From contig NZ_CP150634.1 of NCBI RefSeq assembly GCF_038051925.1, positions 186,001 through 250,000 of the forward strand: a DNA stretch of 64,000 nt, written 5' to 3'. Every line of letters starts with the position of its first letter. Position 1 is the stretch's first letter. This DNA comes from Methylotuvimicrobium sp. KM2 (GTDB taxonomy: Bacteria > Pseudomonadota > Gammaproteobacteria > Methylococcales > Methylomonadaceae). Both the position numbers and the translations under genes were made by a program. This document shows, one piece after another, positions 18,658-27,043 of the stretch. The notes below the pieces were generated by a model. The model saw only the letters and a list, made by a program, of their open reading frames with translations, was not told where the DNA came from and searched no databases.

Positions 18658-18897
18658 TTGCCCCGCTTATCGACACCTCAATTTAAAAATGCCGTGCGGG
18701 AATTGGCGAGTGAGGTCGTGGTGTTTACCGCAGCTGATCCGGAGATCGCACGCAACGTATTTCGAGAGCTTTTGATGGAAATCGCGCGGGTTCAGTATTA
18801 CCATCCGAAGAAGCCCAGAAAATGCTATCCTCGTGTATTCCGTAAACCCATCAATAAATGGCAGCAGGGTAAATCAAAACGGATCGCTGATGCTTAA
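18658..18897 (+). pseudogene. IS4-family transposase C-terminal relic
   Basis: About 79 codons with the C-terminal pattern of IS4-type DDE transposases: ARNVFRELLMEIARVQYYHP followed by KKPRKCYPRVFRKPINKW. The catalytic residues and the N-terminus are missing; the preceding 200 bp are degenerate. It marks the left border of an accessory island (18.5-22.8 kb). Confidence 0.65.
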
Positions 18898-19199
18898 GTC
18901 AACAGCAAGGGCGTAGGGCCTCCGCCGTGAGATAGAAACAGGGCTTTGGGTTTTTGTTTGATCATTTCTCCAGAATGAATGGGCATTAAATTATCTCAAT
19001 ACGGCAGTTGGTTTAGTGCATGGAGAGGTAAGGCGGCTCATCCTAACATTTCGACTGTATCAAAAGTGCATTGAAACCTTCGGGGCGGTTTGATTGATCT
19101 CCCCCGAATCAGCTGTCGAAGATGATCTGGTTCGCCTTGAAGCATGCATCAATGAAGTATTGCGAATTCTCAACGGTTGACCGGCGTAAGGATTTTTTT
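18898..19199. other. Non-coding scar sequence
   Basis: No gene or clear repeat is visible. Short GC-rich blocks alternate with AT-rich ones and probably represent eroded insertion-sequence DNA. Confidence 0.3.
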
Positions 19200-19388
19200 A
19201 TGAAGGAAATAAACCGAGAATCCAACACGTTCGGCTCGCAGTCGGCCGACGAGGAACTGACCGCCACTTCGATCGCGCCCAAAGTACTGATGGAGCAAAT
19301 GCACGAGCGAGTGCAGAATTATGAAAACTGTTTTTGCCGCACATTTGGATATTCGTACCAATATTTTTTACTCTGGCTTGGGCAATAG
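19200..19388 (+). CDS. Hypothetical short protein (62 aa)
   Basis: The ATG at 19200 follows AAGGATTTTTTT, an acceptable ribosome site. The first about 45 residues are polar and helix-like (NRESNTFGSQSADEELTATS...), the last 18 aromatic. I recognise no family. It lies among relics and may itself be a truncated gene; its end abuts the convergent broken PEP-CTERM gene. Confidence 0.25.
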   Translation: MKEINRESNTFGSQSADEELTATSIAPKVLMEQMHERVQNYENCFCRTFGYSYQYFLLWLGQ

Positions 19389-19956
19389 TTAAGTGCTTTT
19401 AATGCGATATTTTTTCCGTAAGGCGCCCATTCCCGCGAGGCTGAAGCCTAATAATGTTAGCGTTGCCGGCTCATGCACGTCGGTAAAGGTTACCTGCAAT
19501 GATTGAAGATCCACCGAATATTCGATCCAATAGATAATTTGGACCTGATGTGTAGTCGCCTGTTTCAATACGCCCCGTCATTAAGGTTATTTGAGAAATA
19601 TCAAAAAAAGCGGGCAGTAGCGTATTTGATAAAAAATCCAATGGCTCAGAGCCGTCTTTGATAGACAGCCAGTGATAAGCCTTGCTGTCTTCGTATGGAA
19701 AAGACAAGCCACGCCTAATCTCAAATAAGATTTCATCTACATTTGAGCCGCCGGATTCAGGTCGATCATTCCGAACTTTGATAAAATCAGGCTGTTCATC
19801 TCCGGATATCCAAGCCCAGGCGCCAATCTGCGCGGTCAACAAATCAGTGCTGGGGACTTCATAAAGAGTTTCGTAAGGGGGAAAAGCGTCATAGCTCCAT
19901 ACTGCTTGGTTAGGAATATGCACAAAATAACTTCTACAATTAGCAGGCTTTGCGGA
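19389..19956 (-). pseudogene. PEP-CTERM secreted protein, broken by a frameshift and a MITE
   Basis: The main minus-strand frame (down to a stop near 19471) encodes a secreted-type protein body. Its natural end lies in the neighbouring frame: after YWIEYSVDLQSLQVTFTDV comes HEPATLTLLGFSLAGMGALR and RKKYRIKST, stop at 19389-19391. That tail is a textbook PEP-CTERM sorting signal (EPA box, hydrophobic helix, basic end). The shift must be near 19530-19545. Upstream the gene is cut at 19957 by a 167-bp MITE, and no signal peptide remains. It was a substrate of the exosortase system, which is not in this window. Confidence 0.75.
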
Positions 19957-20123
19957 GGTTCGGTGACTCGCTTGACAAGACACCGTGAACCCAGCACCTA
20001 AATTATTCGAGATAGTTATCATAGCCAAAGGGCTATGGAATTTAGGTGCTGGGTGAATACGTCCGTGTAGGCTTGACGGCGGCTATCCCTGCCTCCGACA
20101 CCTGCCAATCGAGCCACCGAACC
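19957..20123. repeat. MITE family 2 (GGTTCGG ends) inserted in the PEP-CTERM gene
   Basis: The ends GGTTCGGTGACTCGCTTGAC and CAATCGAGCCACCGAACC are imperfect inverted repeats. The centre contains an inner inverted repeat (CAGCACCTAAATT ... ATTTAGGTGCTG) that also appears inside MITE family 1 copies at 46431-46621 and 54813-55034. A longer family-2 relative lies at 41173-41555. Confidence 0.7.
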
Positions 20124-20489
20124 CCCTCAACAGTTGTCTAAATTGTTTCATGCTCGTTCATTAGTATCGCAACGAAATGTTCCCGTAACGCTATTGCCTA
20201 CATCCAGGTTAAATTCTTCGGTGCGGCTGCTCCACGATGGATTGTAATATACGCCAGTCGCAGTGCAGGTATAAGTCGCTGAAATAATTGCGCGTTTGAC
20301 TGGCCATTCGGTTGCTAAGGATGCTAAGTCGGGGGAGACGTTCGAGCAGGCGCTGCAGTGGAAGCCGCGTTTGGCTAAGATTAAACGGAAGTTGAAGCAA
20401 TTGGACTTATATATTATAAATTGTGCAATAAAATAAAATATTTTTTATAGCTAATGAAAATTAGCATTTCATGTCCTCCGGGGTCGGGG
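20124..20489. other. Unresolved open frames, probable gene relics
   Basis: Both strands are open here. The minus strand has a >80-codon frame ending at TGA 20148-20150 (reads ...TYTCTATGVYYNPSW... EFNLDVGNSVTGTFRCDTN) without a credible start. The plus strand has a frame ending near 20437 (ARLTGHSVAKDAKSGETFEQ...). I cannot decide which, if either, was real. Neither is called as a gene. Confidence 0.3.
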
Positions 20490-20493
20490 TTTG

Positions 20494-20600
20494 TTCAACA
20501 TCCGATTGGATGAGCCTCGGCGGCTTTCTTAATTGAAAGCCAAATTTAGGCGGGTTGGTTAGGCCAACTCGCCTTCTTCGCTTTAGCGAGTTTGTTTCCT
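20494..20600 (+). promoter_or_regulatory. Hairpin-rich leader of the TIR gene
   Basis: Four hairpins in 91 bp, directly upstream of the TIR gene: CATCC-GATT-GGATG (20499-20512), GGCTTTC/GAAAGCC (20522-20541), a 10-bp stem GGCGGGTTGG/CCAACTCGCC (20549-20573), and TCGC-TTTA-GCGA (20578-20589). The third could terminate or attenuate transcription, though no T tract follows. It may be a regulatory leader or a small structured RNA (inference). Confidence 0.45.
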
Positions 20601-20620
20601 TACCGAGAGGTAATAATAAA

Positions 20621-22285
20621 ATGTTTATTACGTTGCAGTTGCCTTTCGTTGATTTAAGAAGATTTCTTCAATACCCTCCAGAATTTGTACCTGTTAGATT
20701 TCTTGATCAGGAACCGTCTAGAGATGATTTCGAGAAGATAGCAAAGGAAAATTACGTTCGTTGCTTTGGTTCTTTTCAATTGAGAGGTTTTTTTCCAAAA
20801 TTCAAGCAAGCTAGCAACACAGAATGCGAAAACGAAAAAATATTACCTCCAGACGAAGAGCAATGGGGTTCGCTTTTGAATTTATGGCAGGATGAATATC
20901 TTTATGCATCCACCCGCAAAGGTTTACGCTTTGATAGACTTGAAAAACAAGAGCTTCTTGGTGGGAAGTTGCGTTATCCGCGGGCGAAAATAAGGGCTTT
21001 ACGTTTTTCCCCATTTAAACCATCGCATAGTTTATGGTCTCCATGCATGCGCATTGAAATAGGGATTTTATACTCCGTACCTAGTTCAATAACTGGAGAT
21101 GAATTGGTTGATGCCCTTAGTGAGTTTGTGAAGTTGAAAGTCAAGGTGCCTACTTATAAAAGGGATGGTGCCGGTCGCAATGCTAAAATTGAAGGTCCAA
21201 TATTTCAAAATAAGCCGCTGGTTGAGCAACAGGAAGCATTAGCAAGGCTAATAGTTAATGGAACTACTGCACAACATGTGTTGAGAGTCCATGAAAAGAT
21301 GGTAAGTTCAGGAAGCCCATTGCTTACAGTACATTATTTTCCTGACGAACTTTCAAGCTTGCCTAAAAGCTTTAATTCTTTGCCCAAACGCTTAACGAGA
21401 AATGTGGGTATTGGGTATCACTCACTCAAGGAGCCTCGAATTGGTGCTTGGTTGTTTGAGCTTCCGTATGATGGTATGAAGAAAAAAACGGCATCAAAAA
21501 AAAGGGAGATTATTCGGAATAATACTATTGCAATTATGCGATATTGGTCTGAATTGCAAGCGGTTATTGCATTGCGAAGTTCCGTTTTAAAAGGTGATTT
21601 TAGCTTTAGCTTAAAAGAAAATGATCAGTTAAACAATTACGTCAATAAGGCAACAAAGTTTCTTCTATCGAAGGATTGGCACGGAGGACAATTAGATATT
21701 ATCCGTAATATTATGAGAGCACACCAATTAGCTCTTCCAGAGGACAAACAAGCTGATATAAACGATTCTCTTAGACATTTCAAAAGACAAATAGCTATAA
21801 AGCTTGAAAATATTTCAGCAGCTAGCCCTCCAAAAGTATTTGTCTGCTACAGCCATGTTGATAGCCAGTTTTTGAGTGTTATACAAAGCGCATTTTCTCC
21901 ATTTTTGAAAGAGGAGATGGTATCTTATTTCGATGATACTTATATAAGTCCTAGTGATGAATGGGAGGCAAGAATAAGATATGCCATCAAGAACGCCTCG
22001 GTTGTTGTGCTGATGGTGAGTGAGCATTTTTTTAGTTCTGATTATATTCAGATAATCGAAATGTCCAATATTATTGATCTTCATAAAAGGCAAAAGCTTA
22101 AAATTATTCCTGTTTTGGTTAAAGGGGCTGTGCCAGAGAAGGGATACCTTAGTAATATTCAGTTTGTAAATCCAAAACATCCGCTATTTACAGCCTCTCA
22201 AGAAGATATTCAAGAAATAATGAAATCTCTCGTAAAAGAAGTGTTCTACGACTCAAATAGGGATAAGTTCAATAATATAGAATAA
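20621..22285 (+). CDS. TIR-domain protein with unrecognised N-terminal region, candidate defence effector
   Basis: 554 residues from ATG 20621, chosen for GAGAGG 9-14 bp upstream; a TTG at 20555 is in frame but lies inside the hairpin leader. Residues about 404-525 form a TIR domain: VFVCYSHVDSQF (strand A/box 1), YFDDTYISPSDEWEARIRYA (alpha/BB region), VVVLMVSEHFFSSDYI, then IIEMSNII with E480 at the position of the catalytic glutamate of TIR NADases. Residues 1-400 match no family I recognise; they are predicted soluble, mixed alpha/beta, with basic patches. The gene is clearly more AT rich than its neighbours and is surrounded by IS relics, which implies transfer. Bacterial TIR proteins commonly degrade NAD+ or make signalling nucleotides upon phage sensing; that role here is inference. 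Confidence 0.8.
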   Translation: MFITLQLPFVDLRRFLQYPPEFVPVRFLDQEPSRDDFEKIAKENYVRCFGSFQLRGFFPKFKQASNTECENEKILPPDEEQWGSLLNLWQDEYLYASTRKGLRFDRLEKQELLGGKLRYPRAKIRALRFSPFKPSHSLWSPCMRIEIGILYSVPSSITGDELVDALSEFVKLKVKVPTYKRDGAGRNAKIEGPIFQNKPLVEQQEALARLIVNGTTAQHVLRVHEKMVSSGSPLLTVHYFPDELSSLPKSFNSLPKRLTRNVGIGYHSLKEPRIGAWLFELPYDGMKKKTASKKREIIRNNTIAIMRYWSELQAVIALRSSVLKGDFSFSLKENDQLNNYVNKATKFLLSKDWHGGQLDIIRNIMRAHQLALPEDKQADINDSLRHFKRQIAIKLENISAASPPKVFVCYSHVDSQFLSVIQSAFSPFLKEEMVSYFDDTYISPSDEWEARIRYAIKNASVVVLMVSEHFFSSDYIQIIEMSNIIDLHKRQKLKIIPVLVKGAVPEKGYLSNIQFVNPKHPLFTASQEDIQEIMKSLVKEVFYDSNRDKFNNIE

Positions 22286-22315
22286 AATTGGCTCTTCCGT
22301 ATTTCTTCCCAATAT

Positions 22316-22747
22316 CTAGTGTTCCGGAAAGGAGGTCCGGCGCCCCTGAACATCCAGCCAAATATGCTGGAACAATCGGCCCAGGTTATAGATACCGTAG
22401 CAGCGACGCTTTATCACTTTGATCTTATTGTTCAGCCCTTCAACAAAGCCGCTGGTTTCACGCCGGATGAAATAGTTGGTGATGTGATCACGCCAGTTGC
22501 TCAAGGTAGTCACAAAGGGCGAGAAACAATCCAGTCCCAATTCCGTAATCCTGTCCAGCCACTGCGTTAACGCCTGTTCGGCCTGTGCTTGGGTCAGGTC
22601 CTTTTCAAAAATACCGGTCAGGACTTCCCGTTGTACATAGACTTCTTTCAGTATCGGCGCCTGCCGGAATAACGATAATAAAACGACTTGCTGTTCTTCA
22701 CCCAGGTTGTTCCAAGGCTTTCGAAAAGCCCACATGGCGCCTTTCAA
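22316..22747 (-). pseudogene. ISL3-family transposase, C-terminal fragment
   Basis: 143 codons ending in the ISL3 signature region: ETSGFVEGLNNKIKVIKRRC then YGIYNLGRLFQHIWLD. The N-terminal half with zinc finger and first catalytic Asp is missing. It marks the right border of the accessory island. Flanking GGGGTCAGGTTGAATTATTAATT (22783-22805 region) resembles other GGGTCAGG repeats. Confidence 0.8.
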
Positions 22748-22946
22748 TTGGGAGGAAAAGGGGTCGAAAAAAGGGGAAAAAAGGGGTCAGGTTGAATTAT
22801 TAATTTATCTTAACCCCATTTACTATTTTTACTGATCCCTTTTAAACCTTCAGGATGTTAACATCATTCTTGTTTGATCCAATGTCGTTAACGGCTATGC
22901 TTTAGCGATTAACCCATTTTAATGTCGGTTTATCGGGAGCTTTAGC

Positions 22947-25475
22947 GTGGACGATTTTTTTGGATTTATCGTACTGGTTTTGATACTGGTGCCGGGAGCT
23001 ATGCTGCTCATGCTTGTGGTGCTGATGACGCGGCAAAATCGTTACCGGGATGAAATCGGCCGGTCGCTCGATCAATTGGCGGATAAGCTGGACGAGCAGG
23101 GCGTTAGGCTCGATAAATTGCTGCAGCGTTTTGCCGAGCCGGTCGGGCGAGTACCGCAAGCCGATCGTATCGAGCCGGAGGTGGCAGCAGTGCCGGCCCC
23201 CGAGTCTTTCGGTTCGAGGCTTACCGAAACCGTTCAGGCAACAGATGAACCGGAGGCGGTAATAATCTCCGAGCCGGCTCCGGAAACGGCTTCAATAGAT
23301 CCTTGGCGGGGTAGCGTTCGGCAAGCTACAGAACCCAGCCGCTTCGAACTGGCCGCGAAGCAAATCCTCCGGGAAATCTGGAATTGGATCATCGTCGGCG
23401 AAGGGAATCGGCCGCAGGGCGTGTCGGTCGAGTATGCGGTTGCCAGTAATTGGTTGTTGCGCATCGGCATTATCATTTTGGTAACCGGCATCGGCTTTTT
23501 TCTTAAATATTCTATCGATAACGAATTGCTCGGCGAACATGCGCGAGTCGGTCTGGCGGTTTTGGCCGGTGTTGGGATGATCGTTGGGGGCGTGCGTCTG
23601 GCCTTCGGTAAGTATCATTTGTTCAGCCAAGGTCTACTCGGCGGTGGAATCGCAGTACTGTATTTCAGCGTGTTCGCCGCGTTCAGTTTTTACCGGTTAG
23701 TGGAGATGTATCCGGCATTCGCGTTGATGATCTTGGTGACCTCGTGTGCCGCGACGTTGGCGATTCGCTTGAACTCTGTGCTGGTAGCGATTTTCGCGAT
23801 CGTCGGCGGTTATTGTACGCCGATTCTGCTGTCTACCGGCGAGGTCAATTTTGTCGGATTGTTTAGTTACATGCTGTTGCTGGGTATCGGTCTGCTTGCG
23901 ATCAACGGCTATAAGCAGTGGCATTTACTGAACTTTTTGTGCTTTTTCTTCAATTATTTGATGTTCTTCAGTGCATTGAATCAATACGAGACGGCTTATT
24001 TTCCGCAAGTCATGCCGTTTCTGATCGCATTTTTCGTTTTGTTTTCGACGATGGTCTTTTTGTTCTGCCTGGTCCGCCGGGTCAAGTCGACGCTATTGGA
24101 TGTGTTGGCCTTGATCGTCAATGTCGCGATTTTTTTTCTGACCGCGCGTTATCTCATTCTCGATGCCTACGGCAATCTCGAAGTGGCCTGGGTTACGATT
24201 GCGCTGGCGGCTTTTTATATCGGCCATGTCTATTACTGCCTGGCGCGCGATGTGCGAGATCGGGAGTTGATGCTCGGTTTTATAGGACTTGCGGCGTTTT
24301 TTGTCACGATTACCTTGCCGCTGCTGCTCTCCGATCAATGGATTACCGTCAGTTGGTCGGTGCAGGCCCTGATTATGCTGTGGATGGCGGGCAAGATGCG
24401 TACCGCGTTTTTGCGGCAGGTCGCATTTTTGCTGTATTTCATCGTGTTGGGACGCTTTTGTTTCATCGACTTGCCCGGTCAATACGGCGCGCCTATCGGG
24501 CGTGAGCAAGTCTTCGGCGATTTCTTGCGCGGCTTGCTGGAGCGGTTAATCAGCTTCGGTATTCCGATCGGCTCGCTGGCTTTGGCCTTCAAGCTGATTG
24601 AAAAACCGGCACCGGCACCGGCACCGGCATCGGCGCTGACTTGCCGCGAAGAAAATGATGTGCCGCTGTGGTTAAAGGATAACCGGTCGATGCAAGCCTT
24701 CGTGATAATGGCTGTCGCTCTGCTTTTTATCGTGCTGCAATTGGAGTTATACCGCAGTTTCGGCTATTTATATCCGCCGCTGCAATTGCCGGTGCTGACG
24801 CTGGTGTGGTTGGCCTTGGGTTTGCTGTTGCTGCTGAGGTATTTATCCGAATCCGGCGCCTGGTTGCTGAATGGCTTGAAGCTATGCTTGGCCGCGGTTT
24901 TGGCTAAACTGCTGCTGTTCGATTTGCCGTCGTGGGGATTGGCTCTGGATTATGTCGCCACCGACGACAAGGTATGGACTATGCGTTACGGCGGGGCTTA
25001 TTCGTTTCAATCGGCGTTGATGCGGTTGTTGGATTTTGCCGCGATCATCGGTTTTTTCGCGTTTGCATTCCGGCGGCTGTCGGCGAACGGAGAAACCGGG
25101 GATATTCGGCGATGGTCGGTCGGTGCGGCGCTGGTGCTGTTGTTCGTGTTTCTGAGTCTGGAAATCAATTCGGCGCTGCATCAATACATTCCCGGTTTGC
25201 GATCCGGGGGCGTGTCGATTCTCTGGTCGCTGTTTGCACTGACGCTGGTCATTACCGGTATCAAGCGTCGTATTTCGGTGTTCCGGCTGATTGGCTTGGC
25301 TTTGTTCGCGCTGGTGGCTTGGAAAGTCTTTTTTATCGATCTGGCCCGGCTGGAGCAGATTTACCGAATCATTGCCTTTATCGTATTGGGCCTGCTGGCC
25401 TTGAGCGGCGCGTTTGCCTATATGCGCTATCAGCAAGCTTTCACCGCTAATACTTCGGACGAGAAAACGACATGA
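22947..25475 (+). CDS. DUF2339 multi-pass membrane protein
   Basis: 842 residues. GTG start at 22947 with GGGAG 9-13 bp upstream. An N-terminal membrane helix is followed by a coiled region and a Pro/Glu-rich linker (about 40-125), then some 20 or more hydrophobic helices. The pattern EYAVASNWLLRIGIIILVTG and NELLGEHARVGLAVLAGVG is characteristic of DUF2339. An (AP)n stretch is at about 552-560. Function is unknown. It overlaps the next gene by 4 bp (ATGA), and DUF2339-DUF3999 pairs occur together, suggesting a joint envelope function. Confidence 0.85.
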   Translation: MDDFFGFIVLVLILVPGAMLLMLVVLMTRQNRYRDEIGRSLDQLADKLDEQGVRLDKLLQRFAEPVGRVPQADRIEPEVAAVPAPESFGSRLTETVQATDEPEAVIISEPAPETASIDPWRGSVRQATEPSRFELAAKQILREIWNWIIVGEGNRPQGVSVEYAVASNWLLRIGIIILVTGIGFFLKYSIDNELLGEHARVGLAVLAGVGMIVGGVRLAFGKYHLFSQGLLGGGIAVLYFSVFAAFSFYRLVEMYPAFALMILVTSCAATLAIRLNSVLVAIFAIVGGYCTPILLSTGEVNFVGLFSYMLLLGIGLLAINGYKQWHLLNFLCFFFNYLMFFSALNQYETAYFPQVMPFLIAFFVLFSTMVFLFCLVRRVKSTLLDVLALIVNVAIFFLTARYLILDAYGNLEVAWVTIALAAFYIGHVYYCLARDVRDRELMLGFIGLAAFFVTITLPLLLSDQWITVSWSVQALIMLWMAGKMRTAFLRQVAFLLYFIVLGRFCFIDLPGQYGAPIGREQVFGDFLRGLLERLISFGIPIGSLALAFKLIEKPAPAPAPASALTCREENDVPLWLKDNRSMQAFVIMAVALLFIVLQLELYRSFGYLYPPLQLPVLTLVWLALGLLLLLRYLSESGAWLLNGLKLCLAAVLAKLLLFDLPSWGLALDYVATDDKVWTMRYGGAYSFQSALMRLLDFAAIIGFFAFAFRRLSANGETGDIRRWSVGAALVLLFVFLSLEINSALHQYIPGLRSGGVSILWSLFALTLVITGIKRRISVFRLIGLALFALVAWKVFFIDLARLEQIYRIIAFIVLGLLALSGAFAYMRYQQAFTANTSDEKTT

Positions 25476-26839
25476 TCGCAAAAATTTTGTTATTCGCTGG
25501 ACTATTGAGCGCCACGGCATGGGCATCCGATCTCACGGATTACCGGTTCAGCCGTTCGGTTATTTGGCAGGATGGCGACCAACAAAGCCTGCTCGGCGTG
25601 ACTTTGGACGAATCGATCTATAACGCAGCCGGCGACGATTATCGAGACCTTCGCATCAAGGATCGAAACGGCGTCGAAATACCTTATTTAGTGCAAAAAA
25701 TCGCCGGCAGTAAGACAGTCGTCAGTCGGCATGCCATCGACAGTGCAATCGAGTCCTTCAACAAAATCGGCGAAGAGGGTATTATCGTTACGGCTAAATT
25801 GGACAAGGGCGCAGTCAACGCCGACGGTTTGACGATCGTGACCCAGCAGCGGGATTTCGAATACGCGCTACAAATTCACGGCTCCGCCGACGGCCTCGAG
25901 TGGCACCTGTTGGTCGAGAATGCGCCGATCTACGATTATTCGCGTTATATCGCGGTCGATCAGCGGGACGTCGAATTACCGGCCAATCAGTATCGGCATT
26001 TTAAAATTACCGTGGACAAGGCGGCTCAAACTCATCTTGCCAATCTGACGGAACTGACTCGATTGCTGGAAGACGGCGAAGAGCTGCAACGATCTGAACG
26101 GCGCGGTCTGCATTATGAAGCGTTGCGTATCGAGCGCATCGATTTTTGGCATAAACAGACCGAAACCGTACCGGAAGACGCAAAATCGTTCGATTATGCG
26201 GTCGAGGATTTTACGGTCCGACAAGACGACGAGCTTAAAGCGACAGTGATCGACATCCAAACGCGGCGCCAACCGTTGACCGGTTTTGCGGTTAAAACCG
26301 GTACGCTCAATTTCAGCCGTAGCGCGGAAGTGCAAATTTCTCTGCAACACGGCATCGAATGCCGCTGGCAAACGATCGGCAGCGCCATACTGGAAGCGTT
26401 GAATTTTCAGGATATCAGCCACGAGCAAAGCCAAATCGGTTTTTCCGAACAGCGTCGGGCGAATTACCGCATCGTGATTCATAATCAAGACAGTCCGCCA
26501 CTGGGTATTACCGGTGTCAACGGTGTTGGCAACGGTTATCGTTTGCTATTACTTAGCGAGCCCGGTAACCGCTATCGACTCTACTATGGGAATGACAAGG
26601 CCGAATCGGCCCGTTATGATACCGCGCCGATTCGGGAGTTGTTGCGCCGAGGTTACCCGGGCATCGCCGCCGAACTGGACGCGGAAGTCGCCTCCGAAGC
26701 GATTGATCTGCCGCCGGATATGAGCGAGTTATTGAACAGCCGATGGTTTCTAGTCGGAGCGATAGGCATCATGTTGGCGGTACTAGCCTGGAGCTTGTAC
26801 CGTGTTGGTAAACGGGTCGGCGAGTTGCCGAAATCATAA
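25472..26839 (+). CDS. DUF3999 family periplasmic/membrane protein
   Basis: 455 residues with a signal peptide (MIAKILLFAGLLSATAWA), a large extracytoplasmic part rich in beta strands, and one C-terminal membrane helix (about 423-443, FLVGAIGIMLAVLAWSLY). The DUF3999 landmark YNAAGDDYRDLRIKDRNGVE lies near residues 50-69. Start overlaps the DUF2339 stop (ATGA), so they are translationally coupled. A short relic of a paralogue is at 16024-16119. Confidence 0.85.
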   Translation: MIAKILLFAGLLSATAWASDLTDYRFSRSVIWQDGDQQSLLGVTLDESIYNAAGDDYRDLRIKDRNGVEIPYLVQKIAGSKTVVSRHAIDSAIESFNKIGEEGIIVTAKLDKGAVNADGLTIVTQQRDFEYALQIHGSADGLEWHLLVENAPIYDYSRYIAVDQRDVELPANQYRHFKITVDKAAQTHLANLTELTRLLEDGEELQRSERRGLHYEALRIERIDFWHKQTETVPEDAKSFDYAVEDFTVRQDDELKATVIDIQTRRQPLTGFAVKTGTLNFSRSAEVQISLQHGIECRWQTIGSAILEALNFQDISHEQSQIGFSEQRRANYRIVIHNQDSPPLGITGVNGVGNGYRLLLLSEPGNRYRLYYGNDKAESARYDTAPIRELLRRGYPGIAAELDAEVASEAIDLPPDMSELLNSRWFLVGAIGIMLAVLAWSLYRVGKRVGELPKS

Positions 26840-27043
26840 GCGCGCTTCCGCTGCCTCTTTCAATCCGTGCCGGAATTTAGAGTTAGCGGAGAGCGTTACT
26901 TTGAAAGTTCGTAGATTTGGACTCTTTATCTAGTTTTTCAATATGCTACAAAATGCCGGCACCCTCCGACACTCCTCTCACTTTCATTTGCCGGGGCGAT
27001 GGCCAGACCATAATGATCGTTAGGTTGAAACTTCGTAGAATCT

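Noticed and set aside
20551-20575. GTTAGGC with an adjacent stem, resembling an integron attC site
   Set aside because: Only one core-like heptamer is present; the partner RYYYAAC and the unpaired bases expected for attC are missing, and no integrase or cassette array is seen.
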